A stretch of 39,054 bases of DNA from the NCBI GenBank assembly GCA_903936775.1, contig CAIZWU010000238.1:1-39054 (forward strand), in the 5' to 3' direction. Numbering within the stretch: position 1 is the stretch's first letter; each line of letters opens with the position of its first letter. Origin of the DNA: an uncultured bacterium (GTDB lineage Bacteria > Verrucomicrobiota > Verrucomicrobiia > Verrucomicrobiales > V1-33). The notes beneath the pieces are model-generated. The model was not told where the DNA came from. It did no database searches and saw only the letters and a list, made by a program, of their open reading frames with translations. Both the position numbers and the translations under genes were made by a program. Shown here piece after piece: positions 1 to 7,014 of this stretch.

Positions 1-125
1 AGTCATTCATTCTGAAGGATCGATTATGTATAAGCTACCGCCCTTGGTCGTTTAGCGTCCTTCCGGACCCCAAGACCTTCAAGCTTTTCAGGTTTTCAGT
101 GTATGGCATTTGCTCCACACGATTG
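1..125 (+). repeat. Degenerate, inverted copy of the 227-bp leader unit
   Basis: On the plus strand this stretch aligns loosely with the central leader part of the array at 2431-3109 read on its minus strand. It shares a GTCAT...AT block near position 2, then ATTATGTATAAGCTA at 24-38 (array: ATTATATGCAAAAGCTA), then CAAGACCTTC at 72-81, which is identical to copy 3. Spacing between the blocks is less well kept than among the array copies, and the palindrome that should precede it would lie outside the window. No gene follows on the plus strand. By-eye alignment only. Confidence 0.35.
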
Positions 126-156
126 GTGAATGGGCCCGTGCCCTTTGTTGCGTTGC

Positions 157-217
157 CTCTCCCGGAGAAGGGTAACGCTTCCCGGGGGAGTGCTAAACTT
201 CCCGGGAGACTGCAATT
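157..217. repeat. Three degenerate ~20-bp tandem repeats around CCCGG
   Basis: Three units start near 157, 178 and 198, each of the form CTTCCCGGGrGA..GC.AA; the first is the most diverged. The CCCGGG cores are self-complementary. The rest of 126-397 is non-coding as far as I can see, with an AT-rich patch at about 260-325. The repeats lie roughly 180 bases beyond the stop of the minus-strand dehydrogenase gene, so a role in its 3' end is possible, but there is no canonical U-tract. Confidence 0.35.
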
Positions 218-397
218 TTATCAAATTATCCGACGCCCCCTCAATACTTCGGGGTGACAGATAACGACATTATGGCCGTTATGATAAAAGTAAAGTATTT
301 ATATTCCCTAATTGAAGTATTCCGGACCAAAATGAGCCCGAACCAAGTTGTGGTGCCAAGGGCGGCGGGAAGGGATGCCCAGCCAAAGCCCGCTTGA

Positions 398-1525
398 TTA
401 TACTTGGGCCGGAGAATTGGAGGCACGTTTCCCTTCCTGCCAAGCTTCCCCGGAGTCCGTTCTCTGGGAGAAAGCAATGGGGGCACCTTTGGCTTTGAGG
501 GAAGCAGAACTGGCTTCAAGGATCCGGACGAGTTCCAGCCCGCGCCGGCCGCAGGTCATGGGCCGGGTTCCCTTGTTGATGCAGTCGAGGAAGTGCTGGC
601 ACTGCACTTTCAACGGCTCGGAGTGCTGGAGGTGGGGGATATAGCTGTCCCCGTAGTGATAGGAATACTGAAATTCCCCGAAGGTGTCGTAATGGGGGGG
701 ACGATCCACCCGGACGTCATAGACGCGGATTTTTTCGGTGGGCTGGAGGTCATCATAGACGATCATCCGCTTGGTGCCGACGATGGTCATTTGACGAACC
801 TTCCGGGGCTCCAGCCAGCTGCTTTGAATAGTCGCGAAGCGGCGCGGACCGAAGCTGAGCGAGATATTGGTGACGTCCTCGATACCCGGGGTGATGTGGG
901 CGTTGCCTTGGCAGTTCACCGTCGTGGGAGATTCCCCGAGGATATGAAGAATGATCGAGAGATCGTGTGGCGCCAAGTCCCAGGCGACATTAATATCCTT
1001 CTGGAAGAGACCGAGGTTGAGGCGCTGGGAGTTGATGTAGCGGATTTCGCCAATATCCCCGGAGTTGACGATCTGGGCAATCTTAAGGACCGACTCGGAA
1101 TAGATGAAGGTGTGTCCCACCATCAGGGTCAGGCCCCGTTCGTCGGCCAGCCGGATCAACTCCTCGCATTCAGCGGAAGAGGATGCCATGGGCTTTTCGA
1201 TCAGCACGTGCTTGCCGGCGAGCAGAGCCGCTTTGGCAAGTGGGTGATGGAAGCGGACGGGAGCCGCTACTACGATGGCGTCGATCTCCGGATCCTGGAA
1301 CAGCTTATCGGCATCATCCACGGCTTCCACGCCAGGATAGAGGGATAACATGTGGCGGCGGCGGGATTCTTCCCGGTCGCACACCGCCTTCAGCCGGCAG
1401 TCAGCGAGATTGTTGAAATTGCGGATCAGGTTGGGACCCCAATAACCGCAGCCGATTACGCCGACGGTCAATTTTTTTGAACTTTTCTCGTTGGAGAGGC
1501 GGTCGTGTTCCGGGGAAGTATTCAT
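398..1525 (-). CDS. Gfo/Idh/MocA-family NAD(P)-dependent sugar oxidoreductase
   Basis: A 375-residue cytoplasmic dehydrogenase of the Gfo/Idh/MocA family, most like the UDP-sugar 3-dehydrogenases used to make surface polysaccharide sugars (WbpB/WlbA type). The N-terminal Rossmann fold has GVIGCGYWG at about residues 22-30. The family EKP motif (IEKPMA) lies near residue 110 and carries the usual catalytic lysine. WDLAPHD near residues 182-188 gives the usual active-site Asp/His. The frame opens at a TTG two codons upstream, but the ATG at 1525 is the natural start. The gene follows the sugar transferase on the same strand after 68 bases, so the two are probably co-transcribed. The exact sugar substrate cannot be read from the sequence. 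The last ~20 residues are polar and look dispensable. Confidence 0.88.
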   Translation of the reverse strand: MNTSPEHDRLSNEKSSKKLTVGVIGCGYWGPNLIRNFNNLADCRLKAVCDREESRRRHMLSLYPGVEAVDDADKLFQDPEIDAIVVAAPVRFHHPLAKAALLAGKHVLIEKPMASSSAECEELIRLADERGLTLMVGHTFIYSESVLKIAQIVNSGDIGEIRYINSQRLNLGLFQKDINVAWDLAPHDLSIILHILGESPTTVNCQGNAHITPGIEDVTNISLSFGPRRFATIQSSWLEPRKVRQMTIVGTKRMIVYDDLQPTEKIRVYDVRVDRPPHYDTFGEFQYSYHYGDSYIPHLQHSEPLKVQCQHFLDCINKGTRPMTCGRRGLELVRILEASSASLKAKGAPIAFSQRTDSGEAWQEGKRASNSPAQV

Positions 1526-1593
1526 GTGCAAGGGTATGAGAGAGATGGAGAGATTGAATTAAGGAGTGGGATGGGGAAGTGGGCCTGCGAAAG

Positions 1594-2457
1594 CTATTCG
1601 CCATTAGGCTGGTAACGAACCCGCTCGGTATGCCGGCTGGGGGCTTGAGCGAGGGGCTGGGCGCTATTCATGGCGACATGGAAAATTTGGGTAGCATGCT
1701 GCCGGATGGGAGAGGGGTTCCGGATGTAGGTCACTGGACGGACAGACCGGGCAATGGCGGCTTTTACTTTGAGCGATTCCATCAGCTGACCCAGGATGGC
1801 CGGGCCGGTGCGGAACATGATCACAAGGTCAGTGATGATGGATTGATGGCGCAGATATTGGATGTCCAGAGCCATCATGCGGCGGCAGGTGGTCTTGTTT
1901 TTACCGTTGACCTGCCAACTGCCCGTGATGCCGGGCAGGCCGTTGAACCGTTTCCGGTAGGAGAGAGTATATTGATTTCTTTCCGCCGGAGTGCAGGGCC
2001 GGGGCCCGACGATGCTCATCTCCCCCTTCAGCACATTGATCAGCTGGGGAAGCTCGTCGAGCCCGGTGGCCCGCAGATATTTCCCCCCCCGGATCAGGCG
2101 GGAGTCATCATGATCGAGCTTAGTCATCGGCCGTCCGTTGGCGATCAACTCCTTGAGATATTGATGATGGACGTTCGTGTCCGCCCCTTTGCTCATGCTG
2201 CGGAATTTATAAATCGTGAAGGGCTTGCCGCCGTATCCGATCCGCTCCTGAATATAAAGAGCCCCGCCTTTGGAAACCAGATTGATCCAAACCCAGCAGA
2301 AAAGCGCGGCCGGTATCCAGACCGGCGAGGTCACCAGAATGACAGCCCGATCCAAGCAGCCTTTCCAGACGGGAACCGCAGGCAATGAATTGGAATTACG
2401 CTGAGCCCGGTCAGGATCTGAGGATCCCGGCTTGAGTATTATTTCTCGTTTTTTCAT
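1594..2457 (-). CDS. Polyprenyl-phosphate sugar-1-phosphate transferase (bacterial sugar transferase family)
   Basis: A 287-residue monotopic phosphoglycosyl transferase that would put the first sugar-phosphate onto undecaprenyl phosphate at the inner membrane for exopolysaccharide or O-antigen assembly. A single hydrophobic segment (about residues 37-61) precedes the conserved core: KFRSM at 84-88, the catalytic Asp-Glu pair in LDELPQL (134-135) and SIVGPRP at 148-154. It has the short, PglC-like form, without the extra N-terminal membrane and CoA-binding-like region of WbaP/EpsB-type enzymes. The C-terminal ~45 residues are a family-atypical extension. The first nine codons (MKKREIILK) belong to the repeat array upstream: near-copies of this start recur at 2684 and 2910. 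Transcription probably begins in that array. Confidence 0.9.
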   Translation of the reverse strand: MKKREIILKPGSSDPDRAQRNSNSLPAVPVWKGCLDRAVILVTSPVWIPAALFCWVWINLVSKGGALYIQERIGYGGKPFTIYKFRSMSKGADTNVHHQYLKELIANGRPMTKLDHDDSRLIRGGKYLRATGLDELPQLINVLKGEMSIVGPRPCTPAERNQYTLSYRKRFNGLPGITGSWQVNGKNKTTCRRMMALDIQYLRHQSIITDLVIMFRTGPAILGQLMESLKVKAAIARSVRPVTYIRNPSPIRQHATQIFHVAMNSAQPLAQAPSRHTERVRYQPNGE

Positions 2458-2588
2458 AGCTTTAGACAGCGGAAAATTGATTTCTGTGGGGCGTTTTTGT
2501 GACTCTGCAACTTACTGATTGGTATGCCCCGGCTTCCTAAGGTCTGGACTGGAAATTTTGAATATGGCTTTTGTATATAATATTTAAT

Positions 2589-2684
2589 TTATGACTTTAT
2601 CGTCATTTTTGAGAATATCAATAGGGTAAAGACCCCATAGTTGGAAATTTTACCGGATTGAGTATCATTTTTATTTTTTTTCAT
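2589..2684 (-). CDS. Possible 31-residue mini-ORF spanning array copies 2 and 1
   Basis: From the copy-2 start codon a short frame encodes a peptide that begins MKKNKNDTQ and ends GVFTLLIFSKMTIKS before TAA. The equivalent 3' frames of the other copies read GVFTPLRLSNNTIKS and GVFTPLMLSNMGIRS, both followed by a stop at the same place. In copy 3 to copy 2 a one-base difference in the A-run after the ATG puts start and tail out of frame. Either each unit once encoded a ~31-residue peptide, or the similarity only reflects the shared DNA. I cannot tell from sequence alone. Confidence 0.2.
   Translation of the reverse strand: MKKNKNDTQSGKISNYGVFTLLIFSKMTIKS
2621..2638 (-). promoter_or_regulatory. 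Palindrome of array copy 1 (candidate operator or hairpin)
   Basis: Minus strand ATGGGGTctttACCCTAT: seven-base arms around a four-base spacer with one mismatch, which becomes a G-U pair if transcribed from the minus strand. It abuts a promoter-like pair on the minus strand: TTGATA (2616-2621), 16 bases, TAAAGT (2594-2599). The location would suit an operator next to the -35 box, some 135-165 bases before the sugar transferase start. Confidence 0.45.
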
Positions 2685-2847
2685 ATCTTTAAGAATTTAC
2701 AAATAGGTCCCCATCGAGTTTTTCTCAATCCTGCAACTCAGCAAGTAACACACCCCGAATCCAGTAGGTCATCATTGGCGATCCAAAGTATGGTTTTTGC
2801 ATAAAGCGATTTCATTTATGACTTTATTGTATTATTCGATAACCTCA

Positions 2848-2865
2848 ATGGGGTAAAGACCCCAT
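2848..2865 (-). promoter_or_regulatory. Palindrome of array copy 2 (candidate operator or hairpin)
   Basis: Minus strand ATGGGGTctttACCCCAT: perfect seven-base arms around CTTT. The same TTGAgg-N16-TAAAGT arrangement follows as in copy 1. Confidence 0.45.
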
Positions 2866-3074
2866 ACTTGGAGAGGCTTCCCACTTAAGTATTACTTCTC
2901 GTTTTTTCATATTTTCAGTAATCTTCAAATGGCTTCCTCTTGCGTGTTTTCTTAACTCTGCAACTTACCGAGTGCCAAACTCCGACCCCCGAAGGTCTTG
3001 ACCGGCACTCTCGAGTATAGCTTTTGCATATAATGATTTCATTTATGACCGTATTCCCATATTCGATAACATCA

Positions 3075-3092
3075 ATGGGGTGAAGACCCCAT
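3075..3092 (-). promoter_or_regulatory. Palindrome of array copy 3 (candidate operator or hairpin)
   Basis: Minus strand ATGGGGTcttcACCCCAT: perfect arms, with the spacer changed to CTTC. TTGATG-N16-TACGGT follows, so the -10-like hexamer is weaker here. The arms stay unchanged while the flanks diverge, which suggests the pairing or the protein site is what is kept. Confidence 0.45.
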
Positions 3093-3139
3093 CCCTGGAG
3101 AGGTTCCCGCAACGGGGCGACACTTGCGGCGAGTTTGAC

Positions 3140-3441
3140 AGTGGGAAGTCCGTCCTTGGTGCCCTGCTCCCGCGGGCAACGGTGAGAAACCGGCGCAGAG
3201 CCGGATCAGGGCTTACGGCGTATTCGACGGCACAACTGGTCCGCAGCCTGACTTCGGGGGCACCGGAGGCAAGCTGAGCGGTCGGAAGATCGGAAAAACG
3301 GGAGAGCGAAAGGCAGGCTTGGGGATTCATTTGCTTGAGAACGTGAGTGGAAAACTTTCCGGCCAATCTCACAGCCAAAGCCAAGGTGGCTGGCGGTCCT
3401 TCGGAGAAGCCTACTGGGACAAGCAGATGTTGCAGAGTCAT
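3140..3441 (-). pseudogene. Decayed universal stress protein (UspA-like) fragment
   Basis: A minus-strand frame from ATG 3441 starts with a clear UspA opening: LLVPVGFSEG followed by ALAVRLAGKF and HV, matching the usual ILVPVDFSE...ALALAKKF...HV pattern. Similarity then fades. EVRLRTSCAVEYAV could be the remains of the second beta-alpha unit. There is no ATP-binding G.xG..G...S/T motif, and the open frame runs on into array copy 3 to stop at 3043. Usp proteins are normally about 140 residues with that motif. I read this as a gene remnant whose 3' end was lost or replaced by the array. Confidence 0.45.
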
Positions 3442-3820
3442 AGTGTGGTGCAGGAGCGTTAATGGTGGCTCGCAGCAGGATATCCTTGGCGGGGGCAAGG
3501 GCTGCTGACTAGTTCCAGATGATTCAACCATCTTTACAGGACGGGCGGGGGCTGATAGGATTCAAGCTTATGCGTCCTAGGCTCTGAGCCCGCCCCCACT
3601 CTCACCGGCGGGGAAGGCTAAAAACCGGCCGGTTCCGGCTTTTGCCCCGGATAGTGCCCCTGAAACGGCACTCCCGGCCGCCTTTCAGGAGAATACCTGG
3701 CCACGTTGGCCCCTTTACCTAATACGCCCGGCCCAGTGACTCATGGCCGCGGGCCTCCACGCGTAGCAGTTCATGCGCCTGAATCTGAAAAGACTGCCCC
3801 GTTTTCCGGGTAGTTGTTCC
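3442..3820. other. Intergenic stretch without a recognised gene
   Basis: About 380 GC-rich bases between the Usp remnant and the first cytochrome gene. I see no conserved coding frame. There is an imperfect inverted repeat at 3621-3643 (AAAACCGG / CCGGcTTTT), too weak to call a terminator. The promoter of the downstream operon should lie here, but no convincing hexamers stand out. Confidence 0.4.
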
Positions 3821-6800
3821 ATGCGATCATCCGTCCGCCGACTCACCGGTTCGTTTCTACCCCTGTTGACCCTGCTAGCGCCCACGCTGCGGGCCGAAGG
3901 GCCGATATCCTTCAACCGTCAGATCCAACCGATTCTTTCCGAATATTGCTACCACTGCCACGGGCCCGATGCGGCCACGAGGAAACCCAAAAAGGCCCCC
4001 CTCCGCCTTGATGCCGCGCAGTTCGCTTTTGAGCCACGGGGGGATGAGGCTCCCGCGATTATTAAAGGTGACCCGGGGAAATCCGCCCTCATCCAACGCC
4101 TTCACAGCACCGACCCGGATGACGTCATGCCGCCGCCGGAATCGCTGAAGCAACTCAAACCGGAAGAAAAGGCCCTGCTGGAACAGTGGGTCGCGGAAGG
4201 AGCGAAGTATGAGATGCACTGGTCGTATCTGCCTCCGGTGAAACCACCACGGCCTGCCGCAAATGGGACAGAACTGAACGAAATCGATCAATTTGTGACT
4301 ACCCGGCTGGCCGGGGCGGGTTTGGCCATGAATCCGCCAGAGAGCCGCGCCCGCGCCTTCCGCCGCCTCAGTTACGATCTCACGGGCCTGCCGCCAGCCC
4401 CCGAGACCCTGCAGGCCTACCTCGCGGACAATTCCCCGGAAGCCTGGGAAAAAGCGGCTGACCGCCTGCTGGCTACCGATGCCTGCGCCGAGCATTTCAC
4501 CCGGCAATGGCTCGACACGGTGCGCTACGGCGACACCCACGGCATTCACATCGACAACTACCGCTCCATCTGGCCTTACCGCGACTGGGTGATCCGCTCT
4601 TTCAAAGCGAACCAACCCTTCGATCAGTTCACCATTGATCAAATGGCAGGGGATCTCCTGCCCAATGCCACCACCGACCAGAAAACCGCCACCGGTTACA
4701 ACCGTTGCATGCCCACCACGGGGGAAGGCGGCGCGATCGGCGAGGAATATGACGCGGTTTACGCCAAGGACCGGGCGGATACCATGGGGGCGGTCTGGTT
4801 GGGTCTGACAGTGGGTTGCGCCACCTGCCATGACCACAAGTTCGACCCGATCCCCACCAAGGATTTTTATTCCCTGACCGCCTTCTTCCGCAACACCCCC
4901 ATGTCGTCCCTGGACGGCAACAACGCGGAACACCCTCCGGTGCTGGCCCTGCCCACCGCCGCGGAGCAGGCCCGGCTGACCGCCCTGCCCCAGGAAATCG
5001 CGGGCAAAAAGCAAGCCGCCGACGACCGCCGCCAGCAGGCGCGGGCCGAATTTGAGCCATGGCTCGCCGAGCGGGGCAAAACAGCGATGGAGGAACCTGC
5101 CCAGGCTGCTCTCGCCTTTCATTTCCCCCTGAACGAAGCCGCCCGCGTTTTTCACGGCACCAGCGGAGGAGAACCGGCGCAATGGACTGAGAGGACGGAG
5201 CCTTTTGAAGGAATGACCGGCTCTGCCCCCATCGCCTCCGGCCAAGCCGTCAGCGGCCGCGCTCCGGCGATCGCCCGGGATGGCAAGGCCAGTTATGGTC
5301 TGATGGTGCGGAGTGAGGCCCAGGCTTCCGGAGCTATCCTCTCGCGCATGGATGCCGCCCGGGCTTTCCGGGGGTGGGACCTCTTCCTCTCGGCCGGCCG
5401 GCCCGCGGTGCATATCGTGGATCAATGGCCGGACAAAGCCCTTAAAGTAACCGCCAAGGCCGCGCTGACGGACGGGGCGTGGCACCATTTGATGGTCGTT
5501 TTTGATGGCACCAAGGCCGGTGCGGAAGCCGTCTCGCTCTACGCGGACGGGGTGCTCCAAGCTGTGGACGTGGAGCAGAACAGTCTGGGGCCGGATATTT
5601 CGGTGGATGTCCCGGTCCGGATCGGAGCCCGCAGCCGGGGAGCCGATGCGCTTGATGCCGTGGTCAGCGCCAAAGTCGCGGTCCAGGACGTCCGCATTTA
5701 TAACACCGCCCTCTCCCCGGAGGAAATTCAGCGGCTGTCCCTCAGGCTGCCCCTTCAGCAATGGCTCGCGACTGATCCCGCCTCCCGCACCGAGCCTCAA
5801 AAAAACGCCCTGTTTGACCGCTATGCGCTGGCCTTCGACCAACCTGGGCAACTGCTGCAGAAGGAACTGGCCGCCCTCGCAGCCGAACAGGAGGCGGTCC
5901 AAAAAGGCACGGTGAAGACTTTGGTGATGGAGGAGAAAAAGGAGGATCCCTTCGCCTTCGTGCTCGCCCGGGGCGATTACCGGAAACCAACCGACCGGGT
6001 CACTCCCGCCACTCCGTCCGCCCTGCCCCCGATGGATGCGGCCGCACCCCGCAACCGCCTCGGTCTGGCCCAGTGGCTGGTTTCGAAAGAAAATCCGCTG
6101 ACCGCCCGCGTTACCGTGAACCGGGTGTGGGGTTATCTCTTTGGCACCGGCATCGTGGAAACCACCGAGGATCTGGGCATCAGCGGCGCCCGGCCGGTGA
6201 ACCAGGATCTATTGGATTGGCAGGCGGTCGCCTTCATGGAAAGCGGCTGGGACTACCGCGCGATGGTGAAACGCATGATCCTCTCCCAGGCCTACCGGCA
6301 GTCGGCCGCCCTGACTCCTGCCAAGCTGGAAAAGGACCCGCTCAACCTTCTGATCTCGCGCGGGCCCCGCTACCGGCTGGATGCCGAGCAGATCCGTGAT
6401 GGAGCGCTCGCCGCCGCCGGACTGCTGGTGCCGATGGTCGGTGGCCCGCCGGTGCGGCCTTATCAACCTGATGGGGTCTGGGAAGCGGTGGCGATGCCGG
6501 GTTCCACCACGGCAAATTACCAGCAGGACCGCGGGGAGGGGCTCTACCGGCGTTCCATGTATACGCTCTGGAAACGCACCGCCCCACCGGCCAGCATGGA
6601 CATTCTCAATGCACCCAGCCGGGAAACCTTCTGCACGCGGCGGGAGCGCACCAACACTCCGCTCCAAGCGTTTGTGACCATGAATGACCCTCAATTTGTG
6701 GAAGCGTCCCGGCAGCTTGCGGCACTGGCCATGGCCTCGTCTCCGGATCCGGAGGCGCGGCTGGATTTCGTGACCACCCGGCTCCTCTCCCGGGCCTTTA

Positions 6801-6997
6801 CCGCCGCCGAGCGGGCCATCTCCCAGCGCACCCGGGAACGCGCCTTCGCCGCCTATCAGGCCGATGCCGCCGCCGCCCAGGCGCTGATCACGGTGGGGGA
6901 TTCCAAACCTGACGCCTCGCTGCCTCCTGCGGAACTCGCCACGTGGACCCTCGCCGTCAGCCAGATCCTGAACATGGATGAATCCCTGAGCAAATAA
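3821..6997 (+). CDS. PSD1-type cytochrome c protein with DUF1549, LamG and DUF1553 domains (module A)
   Basis: A 1058-residue exported multidomain protein. The start at 3821 gives a compact Sec signal peptide (MRSSVRRL, then a hydrophobic run, cleavage after LRA); an in-frame ATG at 3773 would add 16 residues and spoil it. Order: N-terminal cytochrome domain with CYHCH (43-47) and a later MPP motif typical of the family; DUF1549 with a second heme-type site CATCHDHKFDP (from about 333); a LamG/concanavalin-like sandwich at about 440-640 (GAWHHLMVVFDG, LYADG); DUF1553 at about 755-1040, beginning near NPLTARVTVNRVW. The DUF1501 gene follows after 17 bases, so the two form an operon. The family is abundant in Planctomycetes and Verrucomicrobia. 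Its reaction is not established; periplasmic electron transfer linked to polymer breakdown is only an inference. Confidence 0.9.
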   Translation: MRSSVRRLTGSFLPLLTLLAPTLRAEGPISFNRQIQPILSEYCYHCHGPDAATRKPKKAPLRLDAAQFAFEPRGDEAPAIIKGDPGKSALIQRLHSTDPDDVMPPPESLKQLKPEEKALLEQWVAEGAKYEMHWSYLPPVKPPRPAANGTELNEIDQFVTTRLAGAGLAMNPPESRARAFRRLSYDLTGLPPAPETLQAYLADNSPEAWEKAADRLLATDACAEHFTRQWLDTVRYGDTHGIHIDNYRSIWPYRDWVIRSFKANQPFDQFTIDQMAGDLLPNATTDQKTATGYNRCMPTTGEGGAIGEEYDAVYAKDRADTMGAVWLGLTVGCATCHDHKFDPIPTKDFYSLTAFFRNTPMSSLDGNNAEHPPVLALPTAAEQARLTALPQEIAGKKQAADDRRQQARAEFEPWLAERGKTAMEEPAQAALAFHFPLNEAARVFHGTSGGEPAQWTERTEPFEGMTGSAPIASGQAVSGRAPAIARDGKASYGLMVRSEAQASGAILSRMDAARAFRGWDLFLSAGRPAVHIVDQWPDKALKVTAKAALTDGAWHHLMVVFDGTKAGAEAVSLYADGVLQAVDVEQNSLGPDISVDVPVRIGARSRGADALDAVVSAKVAVQDVRIYNTALSPEEIQRLSLRLPLQQWLATDPASRTEPQKNALFDRYALAFDQPGQLLQKELAALAAEQEAVQKGTVKTLVMEEKKEDPFAFVLARGDYRKPTDRVTPATPSALPPMDAAAPRNRLGLAQWLVSKENPLTARVTVNRVWGYLFGTGIVETTEDLGISGARPVNQDLLDWQAVAFMESGWDYRAMVKRMILSQAYRQSAALTPAKLEKDPLNLLISRGPRYRLDAEQIRDGALAAAGLLVPMVGGPPVRPYQPDGVWEAVAMPGSTTANYQQDRGEGLYRRSMYTLWKRTAPPASMDILNAPSRETFCTRRERTNTPLQAFVTMNDPQFVEASRQLAALAMASSPDPEARLDFVTTRLLSRAFTAAERAISQRTRERAFAAYQADAAAAQALITVGDSKPDASLPPAELATWTLAVSQILNMDESLSK

Positions 6998-7014
6998 CCC
7001 CTTCCTTTCCAAAC

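Larger units (their letters stand above)
2431..3109 (-). repeat. Tandem array of three 227-bp leader/start-codon units
   Basis: Three consecutive units (about 2431-2655, 2656-2881, 2882-3109) share ordered blocks despite many substitutions. Read on the minus strand each has an 18-bp palindrome, TTGA..., TCATAAATnAAAT, a TGCAAAAnC-like block, an AGTTGCAG-like block, and an ATGAAAAAA start. Palindromes begin at 2621, 2848 and 3075, exactly 227 bases apart. Start codons lie at 2457, 2684 and 2910 (227 and 226 apart). Only the first start opens a real gene, the sugar transferase. Copy 3 would begin MKKREVILK, almost the same as the real MKKREIILK. The array is much richer in A+T than its surroundings. 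I infer ancestral tandem duplication of a regulatory leader with the gene's 5' end. Confidence 0.85.

Noticed and set aside
404..1348. Plus-strand frame over the dehydrogenase gene
   Set aside because: Shadow of the Gfo/Idh gene. The minus-strand protein has all family motifs and this frame has none.
2725..2990. Sigma54 (-24/-12) promoter in the array
   Set aside because: Copy 3 has TGGCAC...TTGCA, but with 13 bases between GG and GC instead of 10. Copy 2 has a 10-base fit at a different place and copy 1 has none, so the site is not conserved.
2940..3060. c-di-GMP (GEMM) riboswitch in the array leader
   Set aside because: GCAAAAGC and GTTGCAGAGTT look superficially like parts of the motif, but the conserved first helix and its sequence are missing. 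The stem GAGTGCC/GGCACTC (2970-3010) exists only in copy 3.
3621..3643. Possible terminator AAAACCGG/CCGGcTTTT
   Set aside because: Short stem with a bulge and a weak T-run. No gene ends nearby in the right orientation.
3875..5902. Long open frame (675 codons) antisense to the module A cytochrome gene
   Set aside because: It has no signal peptide or family motif and lies wholly over a well-supported gene. Long antisense frames are expected in GC-rich coding DNA.
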